A DNA stretch of 38,093 bases, from the NCBI GenBank assembly GCA_030594645.1, contig JAUVEU010000024.1, forward strand, positions 1-38,093, given 5' to 3'. Of this stretch, positions 17,441-24,721 are shown in pieces (position 1 is the first letter of the stretch; every line of letters begins with the position of its first letter). Both the position numbers and the translations under genes were made by a program. The notes under the pieces were generated by a model. The model ran no database searches. It had not been told where the DNA came from and saw nothing but the letters and a program-made list of their open reading frames with translations. This DNA comes from Candidatus Aegiribacteria sp. (GTDB lineage: Bacteria > Fermentibacterota > Fermentibacteria > Fermentibacterales > JCC-6).

Positions 17441-17503
17441 TTGCATAACCAGCACAGATGTTACTCTGGCTCATAGCTTTGCATTTGTGGCTGGTTCATG
17501 CAA
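17441..17503. repeat. Long imperfect hairpin between the trmO-like gene and the toxin gene
   Basis: Arms TTGCATAACCAGC (17441-17453) and GCTGGTTCATGCAA (17490-17503) are inverted copies with one extra base. Pairing continues inward (ACAGATG against CATTTGTGG) with one more bulge and one mismatch, giving about 20 bp of imperfect stem. There is no T-tract on either side. Function unknown. The rest of 17413-17587 holds nothing I recognise. Confidence 0.5.
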
Positions 17504-17587
17504 TTGTTGACGAAACTTTATCCTCGACAAGGTTCTATAAAATATTTATAGCGAACATACCTCAATCTCGAAAAATTCCGAAACTCA

Positions 17588-17842
17588 CTACCTATAAATT
17601 TCTCTTCGATGGCCAATCTTAACAATAAGTACAATCAGTTTTGCATCCTGGATCTCATAAATAACTCTGAATGATCCTATTCTGATTCGCCAAGCAGGAC
17701 GCCCGGATAATTTTATGCAACCATCTGGGCGTGGGTTTTGTGTGAGAGATTCGATTGCGGAAATAATACGATCTTGGTCTTGGCGATTGATCTTGCTTAG
17801 CTGTTTTTGTGCAGAACGAAGGATTTCAACGGAGTAAGTCAC
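17588..17842 (-). CDS. RelE/ParE-family toxin
   Basis: 84-residue toxin. Family features are the LRSAQKQLSKINRQDQDRI helix, the SGRPAWRIRIGSFRVIYEI strand block, and the basic ending KIGHRREIYR. RelE members cut mRNA at the ribosome; ParE members poison gyrase, and sequence alone does not settle which applies. The Arg and Tyr residues in the last strands favour RelE. The start overlaps the antitoxin stop by 4 bases, the usual antitoxin-then-toxin order. Confidence 0.9.
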   Translation of the reverse strand: MTYSVEILRSAQKQLSKINRQDQDRIISAIESLTQNPRPDGCIKLSGRPAWRIRIGSFRVIYEIQDAKLIVLIVKIGHRREIYR

Positions 17843-18045
17843 GCGTCGTAATTATCGCGGATTTCGCGAACTGCCTGATTGAAAGGGATGCTTTCCTCTG
17901 CGGAAGATTTTGCAGCGTCGAACGCACGAATGTCCTCAAGCTCTTCAAGTTCATCCAATACCTTTTCCCATTCAGAGAAAGGTAGAAGTACAGCTTTTTT
18001 GCGTTTGTCTTTACCTATAACAAATTCTGGATGTAACGGTACCAT
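17839..18045 (-). CDS. Antitoxin of the RelE-family pair
   Basis: 68-residue antitoxin. The N-terminal half (VLLPFSEWEKVLDELEELEDI) resembles Phd/YefM- or RelB-like dimerisation segments, and the acidic helical tail would wrap the toxin. A strong AGGAGGT ribosome binding site precedes the ATG. A sigma70-like promoter lies at 18063-18091. Autoregulation is expected from the family, but I see no clean palindrome at the promoter. Confidence 0.8.
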   Translation of the reverse strand: MVPLHPEFVIGKDKRKKAVLLPFSEWEKVLDELEELEDIRAFDAAKSSAEESIPFNQAVREIRDNYDA

Positions 18046-18496
18046 AACAACCTCCTATGAGTATTATGTAAAAGGTTGGGTAAAGATTCAACCTCTTCTT
18101 CAAAGTGACCCAGCGAGTTAAGTAACTGTTCTTAAAGAACTGATGTCCGCGCTTTGTCTTATATGTTCTTTTTTACGGCGACGGCATTTTTGTCCTCTGG
18201 GCCTGATTTCCAATTGTTCTATGTTCTCAAGTCGTCGCCGTTTTTTACTCGTCAACTATGATTATGTGGATTCTACATTTGCTTGTATGTCATTAATTCC
18301 ACAACTTTATATTTTCACTTGAAGTTGAATCAAGGATAGTAATCATACAATGGACAGCTTAACACGTTACATAACACCCTTATACACCTGGATTAGTGGC
18401 ATCTACATTATCCTGCATTTCAATATTCCTATCGAAGTTGAAAGGCTTAGCAAATGCTAATTGAAGGCAGTCGCTGTTGCAGTGCCTGGGTTTCTG
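18046..18496. other. 450-bp AT-rich non-coding stretch with an inverted repeat (18175-18241)
   Basis: No convincing gene on either strand. It holds the toxin-antitoxin promoter at its left end and an inverted repeat ACGGCGACG (18175-18183) / CGTCGCCGT (18233-18241) with a 49-base loop. The right arm is followed by six T residues, which gives a terminator-like look on the + strand, but there is no + strand gene upstream to terminate. The remaining 250 bases, up to the ABC permease stop, show nothing recognisable. Confidence 0.6.
18063..18091 (-). promoter_or_regulatory. Promoter of the RelE-family toxin-antitoxin operon
   Basis: Reading the minus strand: TTGAAT (18086-18091), a 17-base spacer, then CATAAT (18063-18068). 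The antitoxin ATG lies 17 bases beyond the -10, with its ribosome binding site between. Confidence 0.65.
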
Positions 18497-19261
18497 TCAG
18501 TACTGTCCCATTTTGTTGAGTCTTTTCGCTTTTCTTTCGAAAAGTCTGAAGATGGAAAGCCCGATAAAAAGAAAGAGAAGGCTGTTTCCAATGACGAACA
18601 GATACCACCAGAGCGGAAAAGATGTTCCGTGTACTATATGCGCGTTTATCGTATGCGCGCCTGCTATGAATGGCAGGAATGAGAAAGCTGTCAGGGGATA
18701 GACTGGAAGCAGCATCAGACCGATCAATCCGAACGAGAGTATTCCGTTAACCGCACCGATTTTTTTATGGATCAGACCCACACCGCCAAGCATGAAACCT
18801 ATTCCGTTCAGAGAAAGCACTGAAACAAACAGAATCAGGTAGAAGTAAAGAAGGTTGACTGAAAGTACTCTTCCTGTGGTCAGCATCGTAAGGTACAGCA
18901 TCAGCGTGAGTATGACAAAATTGAACAGAGTATTGGTTATTGCTTTAAAGAAAAAGATGATATCTGCGCCGTAAGGGGAGAGGTATATCTGCTCAAGAGT
19001 ACCCCTCTGAGATTCGGAGAGAACTACACTCCCGGTTCCCTGAAGTGAGAACATCGCGCTCATCCATAGAACGTACCCGATAACCATGGAATCCAGTGAA
19101 GATTGATTGATGCCGGCACCGGCGATGGACTTCGCGCCCCAGAACATACCGAGAAAAATGATGTACATCACCACAACCATGGCGCCGGTATTGAACAGGT
19201 ATCTTTTCATCTCCCATCCCAGCATCCGTATTTCCACGATAAATACGTTCAGAATGCTCAT
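18497..19261 (-). CDS. ABC-2 type transporter permease
   Basis: About 254-residue integral membrane protein with six hydrophobic segments. The topology is typical of ABC-2 exporters: a short cytoplasmic N-terminus, then GAMVVVMYIIFLGMFWG, with the intracellular coupling region LSESQRGTLEQIYLSPYG after the second helix. The start at 19261 is chosen for its GGAG element; an in-frame ATG at 19276 would overlap the ATPase gene. It pairs with the ATPase upstream, but the exported substrate is unknown. The last residues after the sixth helix are basic. Confidence 0.85.
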   Translation of the reverse strand: MSILNVFIVEIRMLGWEMKRYLFNTGAMVVVMYIIFLGMFWGAKSIAGAGINQSSLDSMVIGYVLWMSAMFSLQGTGSVVLSESQRGTLEQIYLSPYGADIIFFFKAITNTLFNFVILTLMLYLTMLTTGRVLSVNLLYFYLILFVSVLSLNGIGFMLGGVGLIHKKIGAVNGILSFGLIGLMLLPVYPLTAFSFLPFIAGAHTINAHIVHGTSFPLWWYLFVIGNSLLFLFIGLSIFRLFERKAKRLNKMGQY

Positions 19262-19262
19262 A

Positions 19263-20207
19263 TCACTCCGGTTCATCTTTAATCACATTCAGGAAAATAT
19301 CCTCCAGATCGCTTTCGACAGTACTGAAATCGGTTATTTCCAGATCGGCCGATCTCAATATCTCCAGGAGATCGTATATCAGCATCGCGCTTTTCAGAAA
19401 TATTATCAATCTGCAGCCGTTATCGGTATTTTCTACGGTAAGTTCACCAAGTTCCTCAATCCTTCTGATGCTGTTCTGGTCAGGGTTAGTTGCAATATCA
19501 AGATTTAAAACTTTTCTTGAGAATTTCATTTTCAGGCTCTGGACAGTCTCATGGGTGAGGATTCTGCCCTCCTTGATAATAAGTACCCTGTCACATACGG
19601 ATTCTATGAAATCCATATCGTGAGATGTTACAAGAATGGATTTGCCGGACTTCTGTGTTACTTCCTTGAGCCAGTTCCTCATTACCCTTGAAATCTCAAC
19701 ATCCAGTCCAAGAGTGGGCTCGTCCAGAAGAAGTATGTCAGGGTCATGAATGAAAGCACAGGCAAGGGCGACTTTCTGTTTCATACCCTTGGAGAACTCG
19801 CGGATTTCCTTTTTTCCTACATCTGCAAGTTCCAGCTCATGGAGAAGAGTATTCATACGTTCTTTTATATGCGAATGAGACAAGCCTTTGAGACCGGCGA
19901 AATATTTCATGTTCTCTTCGGGGGAGAGGTGCCAGTAAACATTTCTTGCGCCTTCAAGAACAGCCCCTGTGTTTCTGAGGATCTTAAGATGATCTTTTTT
20001 TACATCCATACCTGAAACATGAATATCTCCGCTGTCAAAGAGTATTAAACCCAGAATTGATTTGAGTGTAGTGGTCTTTCCTGAACCGTTAGGTCCGAGT
20101 ATACCAAGGATTTCACCTTTGTACGCGTTGAATGATATGCCGTCCACAGCGACGATATCTTTGTATGATTTTATGAGATTGCTGACTGATATTATTGAAT
20201 TATTCAT
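19263..20207 (-). CDS. ABC transporter ATP-binding protein
   Basis: 314-residue ATPase of the ABC-2 exporter group (NatA/DrrA-like). Walker A GPNGSGKTT (~38-46), signature FSKGMKQKVALA, Walker B DILLLDEPTLGLD and the switch His in LVTSHD are all intact. About 90 C-terminal residues follow the ATPase core, as in DrrA-like members. It lies 9 bases after the histidine kinase stop and 1 base before the permease, so kinase, ATPase and permease form one unit. Confidence 0.93.
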   Translation of the reverse strand: MNNSIISVSNLIKSYKDIVAVDGISFNAYKGEILGILGPNGSGKTTTLKSILGLILFDSGDIHVSGMDVKKDHLKILRNTGAVLEGARNVYWHLSPEENMKYFAGLKGLSHSHIKERMNTLLHELELADVGKKEIREFSKGMKQKVALACAFIHDPDILLLDEPTLGLDVEISRVMRNWLKEVTQKSGKSILVTSHDMDFIESVCDRVLIIKEGRILTHETVQSLKMKFSRKVLNLDIATNPDQNSIRRIEELGELTVENTDNGCRLIIFLKSAMLIYDLLEILRSADLEITDFSTVESDLEDIFLNVIKDEPE

Positions 20208-20216
20208 GGATGATAC

Positions 20217-21404
20217 TCAGGTTTCAATTATTTGCGGAAGGCGAATCGGTGAGAGCATGGGTGGTGTATCATGATCAGGGCAAACGGATATATCGAAACC
20301 GAATACACTCCCTTTCTCAGGTTCACTTCTAAGGAACACTGTACCACCGTGCATTTCGACAATCCGTTTTACTATGGAGAGTCCTAGACCGATACCAGGT
20401 ACTTTCTTACCTGAGACGTCATTGTCCTTGATGCGAGCGAATTCTTTAAACAGTTTCTTCTGATTCTCGTTTGAGATGCCTATTCCGTTGTCTTCCACTT
20501 CCACACAGATGGTGCATTCGTCCTTAGCAAAGCTTCGAACAATTATTTTACCCTTGTCAGGAGTGTATTTAATAGCGTTGGTTACAAGATTGGCTACAAC
20601 TTCAAAGAGAAGTCTCTCAACGCCTCCAACGGGCGGCAGGTCTTTCTGGAGGTCAGTCGAAAGCTTGTGTTTTTTATCAGCTGCAATATCCTGATTTGAT
20701 TTAACTACCTTCTGAATAACTTTATTCAAATCAGTCTTTTTCGCGTGTTTCCTTACCTGAGACGTGTCTTCAAGCGCAGCGAAGAACTGAAAATCACGGA
20801 GGAATGAAGTTGCCTCGTCCAGTCTGGAATGCATTCTGCTCATAAGGTGTTTTTGCTTGGTTGTGACTGATGATCCCAGAAGAGTCTCAAGGCTGTGAAG
20901 AAGCATCGTCGTCGCTGAAACAGGGGATTTCATGTCATGAATGGCGATGTGAAGGAAAGCCCGTCTGAGTTTGGAGAACTCCTTGAGGGAAGCATTTGTT
21001 TTTTTAAGTCTCTCTTTTCTTTCATTGAGGGCCCTGTATGTATTCACTAATTCAGTGCTCAGTTCGCCGATCACCGTTGCTACGATCAGGAAAAATCCGA
21101 CTCGGATTAAATCGGCCCAGAAAGGGCTTGTGAAGCTGGAGAAGAATCTGAAAATGAGAACATCCATTCCCAGAATTATTGCTACATATATGGACTTTCG
21201 ACCCCACCAGAAACTGGCGAAAATGATAGGAACATATGCGAAATGTGTATATCCAATGTTTTCGTTTAGTTCCAGAGTGAAATATGCGCTCATGATTATG
21301 AAACCAGATACAAGAGCACCTACAATAACATATCTGTTTCTGGAGCTTGGTATCTTCTCCTGAATCATCCTTGTACTGGATTTACTATCAGAATCCTGAT
21401 TCAT
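20217..21404 (-). CDS. Membrane-bound sensor histidine kinase
   Basis: 395-residue kinase. The N-terminal ~115 residues contain about four membrane segments with a small loop (ENIGYTHFAYVPI) and no large extracellular sensor, so it may sense something in or near the membrane, possibly the adjacent transporter. A coiled linker leads to the H-box with phospho-accepting His156 (AIHDMKSP). The catalytic part has the N-box NLVTNAIKYT, G1 DNGIGIS and G2 GIGLGLSIV. GGAGAG precedes the ATG. No response regulator is in this operon; the nearest is the orphan receiver at 23797-24189. Confidence 0.92.
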   Translation of the reverse strand: MNQDSDSKSSTRMIQEKIPSSRNRYVIVGALVSGFIIMSAYFTLELNENIGYTHFAYVPIIFASFWWGRKSIYVAIILGMDVLIFRFFSSFTSPFWADLIRVGFFLIVATVIGELSTELVNTYRALNERKERLKKTNASLKEFSKLRRAFLHIAIHDMKSPVSATTMLLHSLETLLGSSVTTKQKHLMSRMHSRLDEATSFLRDFQFFAALEDTSQVRKHAKKTDLNKVIQKVVKSNQDIAADKKHKLSTDLQKDLPPVGGVERLLFEVVANLVTNAIKYTPDKGKIIVRSFAKDECTICVEVEDNGIGISNENQKKLFKEFARIKDNDVSGKKVPGIGLGLSIVKRIVEMHGGTVFLRSEPEKGSVFGFDISVCPDHDTPPMLSPIRLPQIIET

Positions 21405-21522
21405 CCTGTTCTCTCCATTTTCATGATATCCGGGTTAGCAAGCCTAATATATCGCGCATTCGGGGTAATTGCGCAAACTGCAGAAGCTGAAAAGATAGTC
21501 TTTAAAAAGGGTGATTGTCCAG

Positions 21523-22911
21523 TCAGAAGATTCTCCATAGAGTTACGGAATCCTCACCGCATATCACGTTCGATCTGCTCCCGAAACCGGCCAGAAATTC
21601 AATGGATTCACCGGCTTCAGAGACTAGGTTGGAATACTGTCCTGGAAACGCAAGAAGATAGTCCGCATTTAGCTCGATCCAGTACCAGTCCTCAGTATCT
21701 TCCCCTGGAAGCCTTTCAGGAGTGACAAGACCGTCAAGATCCAGAATGTGTATATTTGTAATCCATTTCACAGCACCGATATCCGCGGAGGCTACCGTCT
21801 CCGTGTCTGTCGCGATATCAGAAAGGTAATCAGCGGGATCCACATCAATAGCGCCCACGTCACATGAAGCTTCTGCTCGCCGTTCTCCGAAAATCAGTAA
21901 ACCTGGAAGCATTGAAGCGGCAAGAAGAAGGGTGTTCAGCTTTTTTCTTTGCAATCCGCTCAACCAGTATCCAGCAACGAGAACTGTTGCTGTAAGGGTT
22001 GGAACATAGTACCTCATCTGAAAAAAACTGTTCGGTTGAAGAAGGAGGGAAGTAGCAAAGAGCAGAATTGGGAATGAGCCAAGCGCAATATTCTTTCTTC
22101 TTAGTTCAGAAGGAGCTGTTCTGAATAACCCGATTATTGAAGCAACTGCTGCGAAGATAAGGAGTGGAGAAACAAGAAGCAGGTTCTTCAGTAATCCTGG
22201 AAGACCGGATGATGCAGATGAAAACCAGTTGACAGATTGTTTTGCGTAAAAAGTAGAAGGAAGCAGCAGACCGGCAGCATGAAGATTCCATATTATCCAT
22301 AGAATCCCGACGACAAATGACGGTGCCAGCAGAATAAGAATATTTCGTACACTTCTCCCTGGCATGGCCATAATCAATGGTACTGCGAGAATTGCAAGCT
22401 CAGGTCTGCATAGAAAAGCTCCGGCCAGAATGAACGGTCTGAGTCCGAGCATAGTCTCATCCCTGATGCTTTTCCATAGTACGATTACAAAAAGAGAAGC
22501 AAGCGCTGTCTCCATGCCGCTTGATGCATGAAAAAAGAATGGTCCGGTCATCAGCAGAAGAAGCCCTGCCCATGGACCCGCGGCAAGCAGTGCCAGTGCA
22601 GCAGCTATAAGGGAGAACCCCATAAGAACAGCCGGAGCCGCTTCAGTGCCGCCTGTTGAAGCCAGTGCGGAAGGGAGAAGCCATAGAGGGCTTGTAAAGC
22701 CTGAAGATATCTCACCCTGGTTGAAGGATAGAGGGCTTCCGGAGAAAAGACTCCTGCCGAACACAAGGTGAATATATGTGTCGTCCATAGGAGGTATCAG
22801 GGGTCTGCACTCCTGCAGAGTCAGCACCAGCAGTGTGCAGACTATCAGTATCGCCGGAAGTAATATCCGATACATCCTTTTGTGCTTGGTGTTCTTCGAA
22901 GATTTTTTCAT
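21523..22911 (-). CDS. GT-C superfamily membrane glycosyltransferase-like protein (paralogue of 9463-11082)
   Basis: About 462-residue polytopic protein. After the first helix comes PPMDDTYIHLVFGRSL, then SSGFTSPLWLLPS and SSGMETAL, the same order as the 9463-11082 protein. Near the end IHILDLDGLV matches that protein's NLDGLV block, so the two are distant paralogues of one family. The Asp pair after helix 1 is the expected catalytic position. I place the start at the ATG at 22911, just ahead of a basic stretch and the first helix. The open frame continues upstream to 23094 without similarity, and an ATG at 22959 is an alternative. Its sugar donor and acceptor are unknown. Confidence 0.7.
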   Translation of the reverse strand: MKKSSKNTKHKRMYRILLPAILIVCTLLVLTLQECRPLIPPMDDTYIHLVFGRSLFSGSPLSFNQGEISSGFTSPLWLLPSALASTGGTEAAPAVLMGFSLIAAALALLAAGPWAGLLLLMTGPFFFHASSGMETALASLFVIVLWKSIRDETMLGLRPFILAGAFLCRPELAILAVPLIMAMPGRSVRNILILLAPSFVVGILWIIWNLHAAGLLLPSTFYAKQSVNWFSSASSGLPGLLKNLLLVSPLLIFAAVASIIGLFRTAPSELRRKNIALGSFPILLFATSLLLQPNSFFQMRYYVPTLTATVLVAGYWLSGLQRKKLNTLLLAASMLPGLLIFGERRAEASCDVGAIDVDPADYLSDIATDTETVASADIGAVKWITNIHILDLDGLVTPERLPGEDTEDWYWIELNADYLLAFPGQYSNLVSEAGESIEFLAGFGSRSNVICGEDSVTLWRIF

Positions 22912-23111
22912 GTGGGTTTTATCGTTTCCCGGCTGAGTTATGTCAAGAGAACGATGCATATTCCAATCACTATGTATAAACCTTGACGTGAGTTGATCAG
23001 GCACTATTGTTATTTTTGATGGAACAAACAATCTATCGAGATAAAAGAGCTTGACTAATTTGTCCGAGGCAGAAGGAACCTTGATAAGGTACAATCTGAA
23101 AGTTAATTTGA

Positions 23112-23759
23112 ATGAAGGCTATTTTCTTCATACTTTTATGTAATGTTGCAGTATTCGGAGGTCACAGTTCAGGATACGGGCAGTTCCTGTGCTCAGGAAC
23201 CCATTCTCCGACTCAGACAGACAATTATCTCTATTCACAGTATTTCAACATGGACTATCTGGCAGATGGGCTCTACGTTATGAATGACGATGGATTTGCT
23301 GCTGCAGACAATTTCATCCTTAATTCAGAATCCGATATTGGCTCTATTACTTTCTGGACTATTCATGGAAACACTCATCCGAATGAGATTGCTCTTGAGA
23401 TATATGAAAACACAGGTGGTATTCAGGGTAATTTTGTCTGGGGAGAAATAGTACCCACCATACGCATGACTGAGACTCTTACCGGATTTACCATGTGGGG
23501 TTACGAACTATGGGAGCTTAAGCTTGATCTCCAGACAGATCCTACTCTTGCTGAAGGGGAATACTGGCTGACTATGACTGTTCTCAATTCCATCGGTCCT
23601 GATGCATGGCTGATATGCGATCCCATATACACAGATGGCATGTATCAGATTAGTTATGGTGTATGGTGGGTCATTGACTGCGATGCATTTTTCATGATTG
23701 AGGGCGTTGAGACAGCTCTTGATCATCAGACATGGGCTGGTATCAAGTCAGTCTGGTAA
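23112..23759 (+). CDS. Small secreted protein of unknown function
   Basis: 215 residues beginning with a signal peptide (KAIFFILLCNVAVFGG). The mature part is rich in aromatic and acidic residues and looks all-beta: ADNFILNSESDIGSITFWTI, then IALEIYENTGG and LAEGEYWLTM. This pattern is common in extracellular beta-sandwich modules that precede sorting domains in surface proteins, but no C-terminal sorting signal is visible, so it is probably released or periplasmic. It stands alone, divergent from the glycosyltransferase and convergent with the receiver gene. The ribosome binding site is poor. I do not recognise a named family. Confidence 0.6.
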   Translation: MKAIFFILLCNVAVFGGHSSGYGQFLCSGTHSPTQTDNYLYSQYFNMDYLADGLYVMNDDGFAAADNFILNSESDIGSITFWTIHGNTHPNEIALEIYENTGGIQGNFVWGEIVPTIRMTETLTGFTMWGYELWELKLDLQTDPTLAEGEYWLTMTVLNSIGPDAWLICDPIYTDGMYQISYGVWWVIDCDAFFMIEGVETALDHQTWAGIKSVW

Positions 23760-23796
23760 CAGTAAGTAGCTTCTGAACGCTATCTTTTGTGGCAGG

Positions 23797-24189
23797 CTAG
23801 GGAGTTCCGACAAATTTACTGATTTCTGCAAGCAATTCATCAATTTCGATAGGTTTTTCCATGAAAGTGTTTACAGGAATATATTTTGATTCCTTACCTG
23901 CATCTTTTTCAAAGTGGAATTTCACCATATCTGCATCCTGATTTACCGCGGTTATCATAATTATGGGAAGATCCTTTATACTCTTATCCGACCTGATTCT
24001 CTCGCTTACCCATATACCATCGCCTTTGGTTTTCATCATAATATCCAGCAGCATGATGTCAGGGACTTTTTCCATAACTTTTTCCAGTGCTTCTTCACCG
24101 TCATTGGCAGTACGGGTTTCGTAACCTTTACTCTTCAGAACTATTTCAATGGTTTCTACGAAATAGCGTTCCAGAAGAGGCTTCGGCAT
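23797..24189 (-). CDS. Stand-alone response-regulator receiver domain lacking the N-terminal acidic pair
   Basis: About 130 residues forming a single CheY-like receiver with no output domain. The phospho-accepting Asp is present (DIMLLDIMM, Asp49), as are the Thr in IIMITAV and the Lys in FMEKPI. What is missing is the first strand ending in two acidic residues that bind Mg2+. The chain reads MPKPLLERYFVETIEIVLKSKG, so the acidic positions are Leu or absent. A small in-frame deletion of an ancestral VDD-type segment would explain this. In-frame starts further upstream (24198, 24201, GTG 24231) do not restore it. It may be phosphorylated poorly or act as a pseudo-receiver. Confidence 0.75.
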   Translation of the reverse strand: MPKPLLERYFVETIEIVLKSKGYETRTANDGEEALEKVMEKVPDIMLLDIMMKTKGDGIWVSERIRSDKSIKDLPIIMITAVNQDADMVKFHFEKDAGKESKYIPVNTFMEKPIEIDELLAEISKFVGTP

Positions 24190-24302
24190 AAGCTTCATCA
24201 TAAACATAATTGTTCTTAAAACAGTGGACACGGCAAGCTTCTCGTGTTAGAGTTCACATGCTGTTATTACTACTAAATATATTATCCGGGAGAACAATTT
24301 CT

Positions 24303-24674
24303 TTGAATGTAATCGGGGTTGGAATAGATATTGTCGATCTTGATACTTTCAGGACTCGGCTTGACGATGGTCTGATTGAGGAACTGTTTATGCCGGAAGA
24401 AGTTAAGTACTGTTCAGGCAGAGCCAGGCCATGGGAAAGCTATGCCGCCAGATTCGCAGCAAAGGAAGCAACTTTCAAGGCGCTCAGTGCAGGGCTCTCT
24501 CATGGACTTCGCTGGAAGCATGTAGAAATTGTGAAGGATAAATCCGGAGCGGTTGCCGTCCGATTAACAGACAAAGCGCTTAAGCAGGCTCAAGAGAAGG
24601 AAGTAAAGGAGATACACCTTTCTATCAGTCATACGAAGTTGAATGCAATAGCTGTCGTGGTGATGGAAGGCTGA
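24303..24674 (+). CDS. acpS: Holo-[acyl-carrier-protein] synthase
   Basis: 123-residue phosphopantetheinyl transferase that moves the 4'-phosphopantetheine of CoA onto a Ser of acyl carrier proteins. Motifs: GVGIDIVDLDTF at the N-terminus, ESYAARFAAKEATFKAL in the middle, and HLSISHTKLNAIAVVV at the end; these contain the Mg2+/CoA-binding Asp and Glu. The TTG at 24303 is chosen because the family begins a few residues before GIGID and GGGAGAA lies 8 bases upstream; an ATG at 24258 would add 15 hydrophobic residues. The next two genes are an acyl-activating enzyme and an ACP, a probable substrate. Confidence 0.9.
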   Translation: MNVIGVGIDIVDLDTFRTRLDDGLIEELFMPEEVKYCSGRARPWESYAARFAAKEATFKALSAGLSHGLRWKHVEIVKDKSGAVAVRLTDKALKQAQEKEVKEIHLSISHTKLNAIAVVVMEG

Positions 24675-24721
24675 TCAAAACCCTGAAAAACAGATGTCAG
24701 AATGGTTGGAAGGAGCGGACT

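Noticed and set aside
17441-17503. Integron attC site
   Set aside because: The bulged hairpin is suggestive, but the ends do not give RYYYAAC / GTTRRRY core sites and no integrase is in the window.
18461-18701. Small + strand open frames over the 3' end of the ABC permease
   Set aside because: They lie antisense to the permease, have no ribosome binding site and show no family features.
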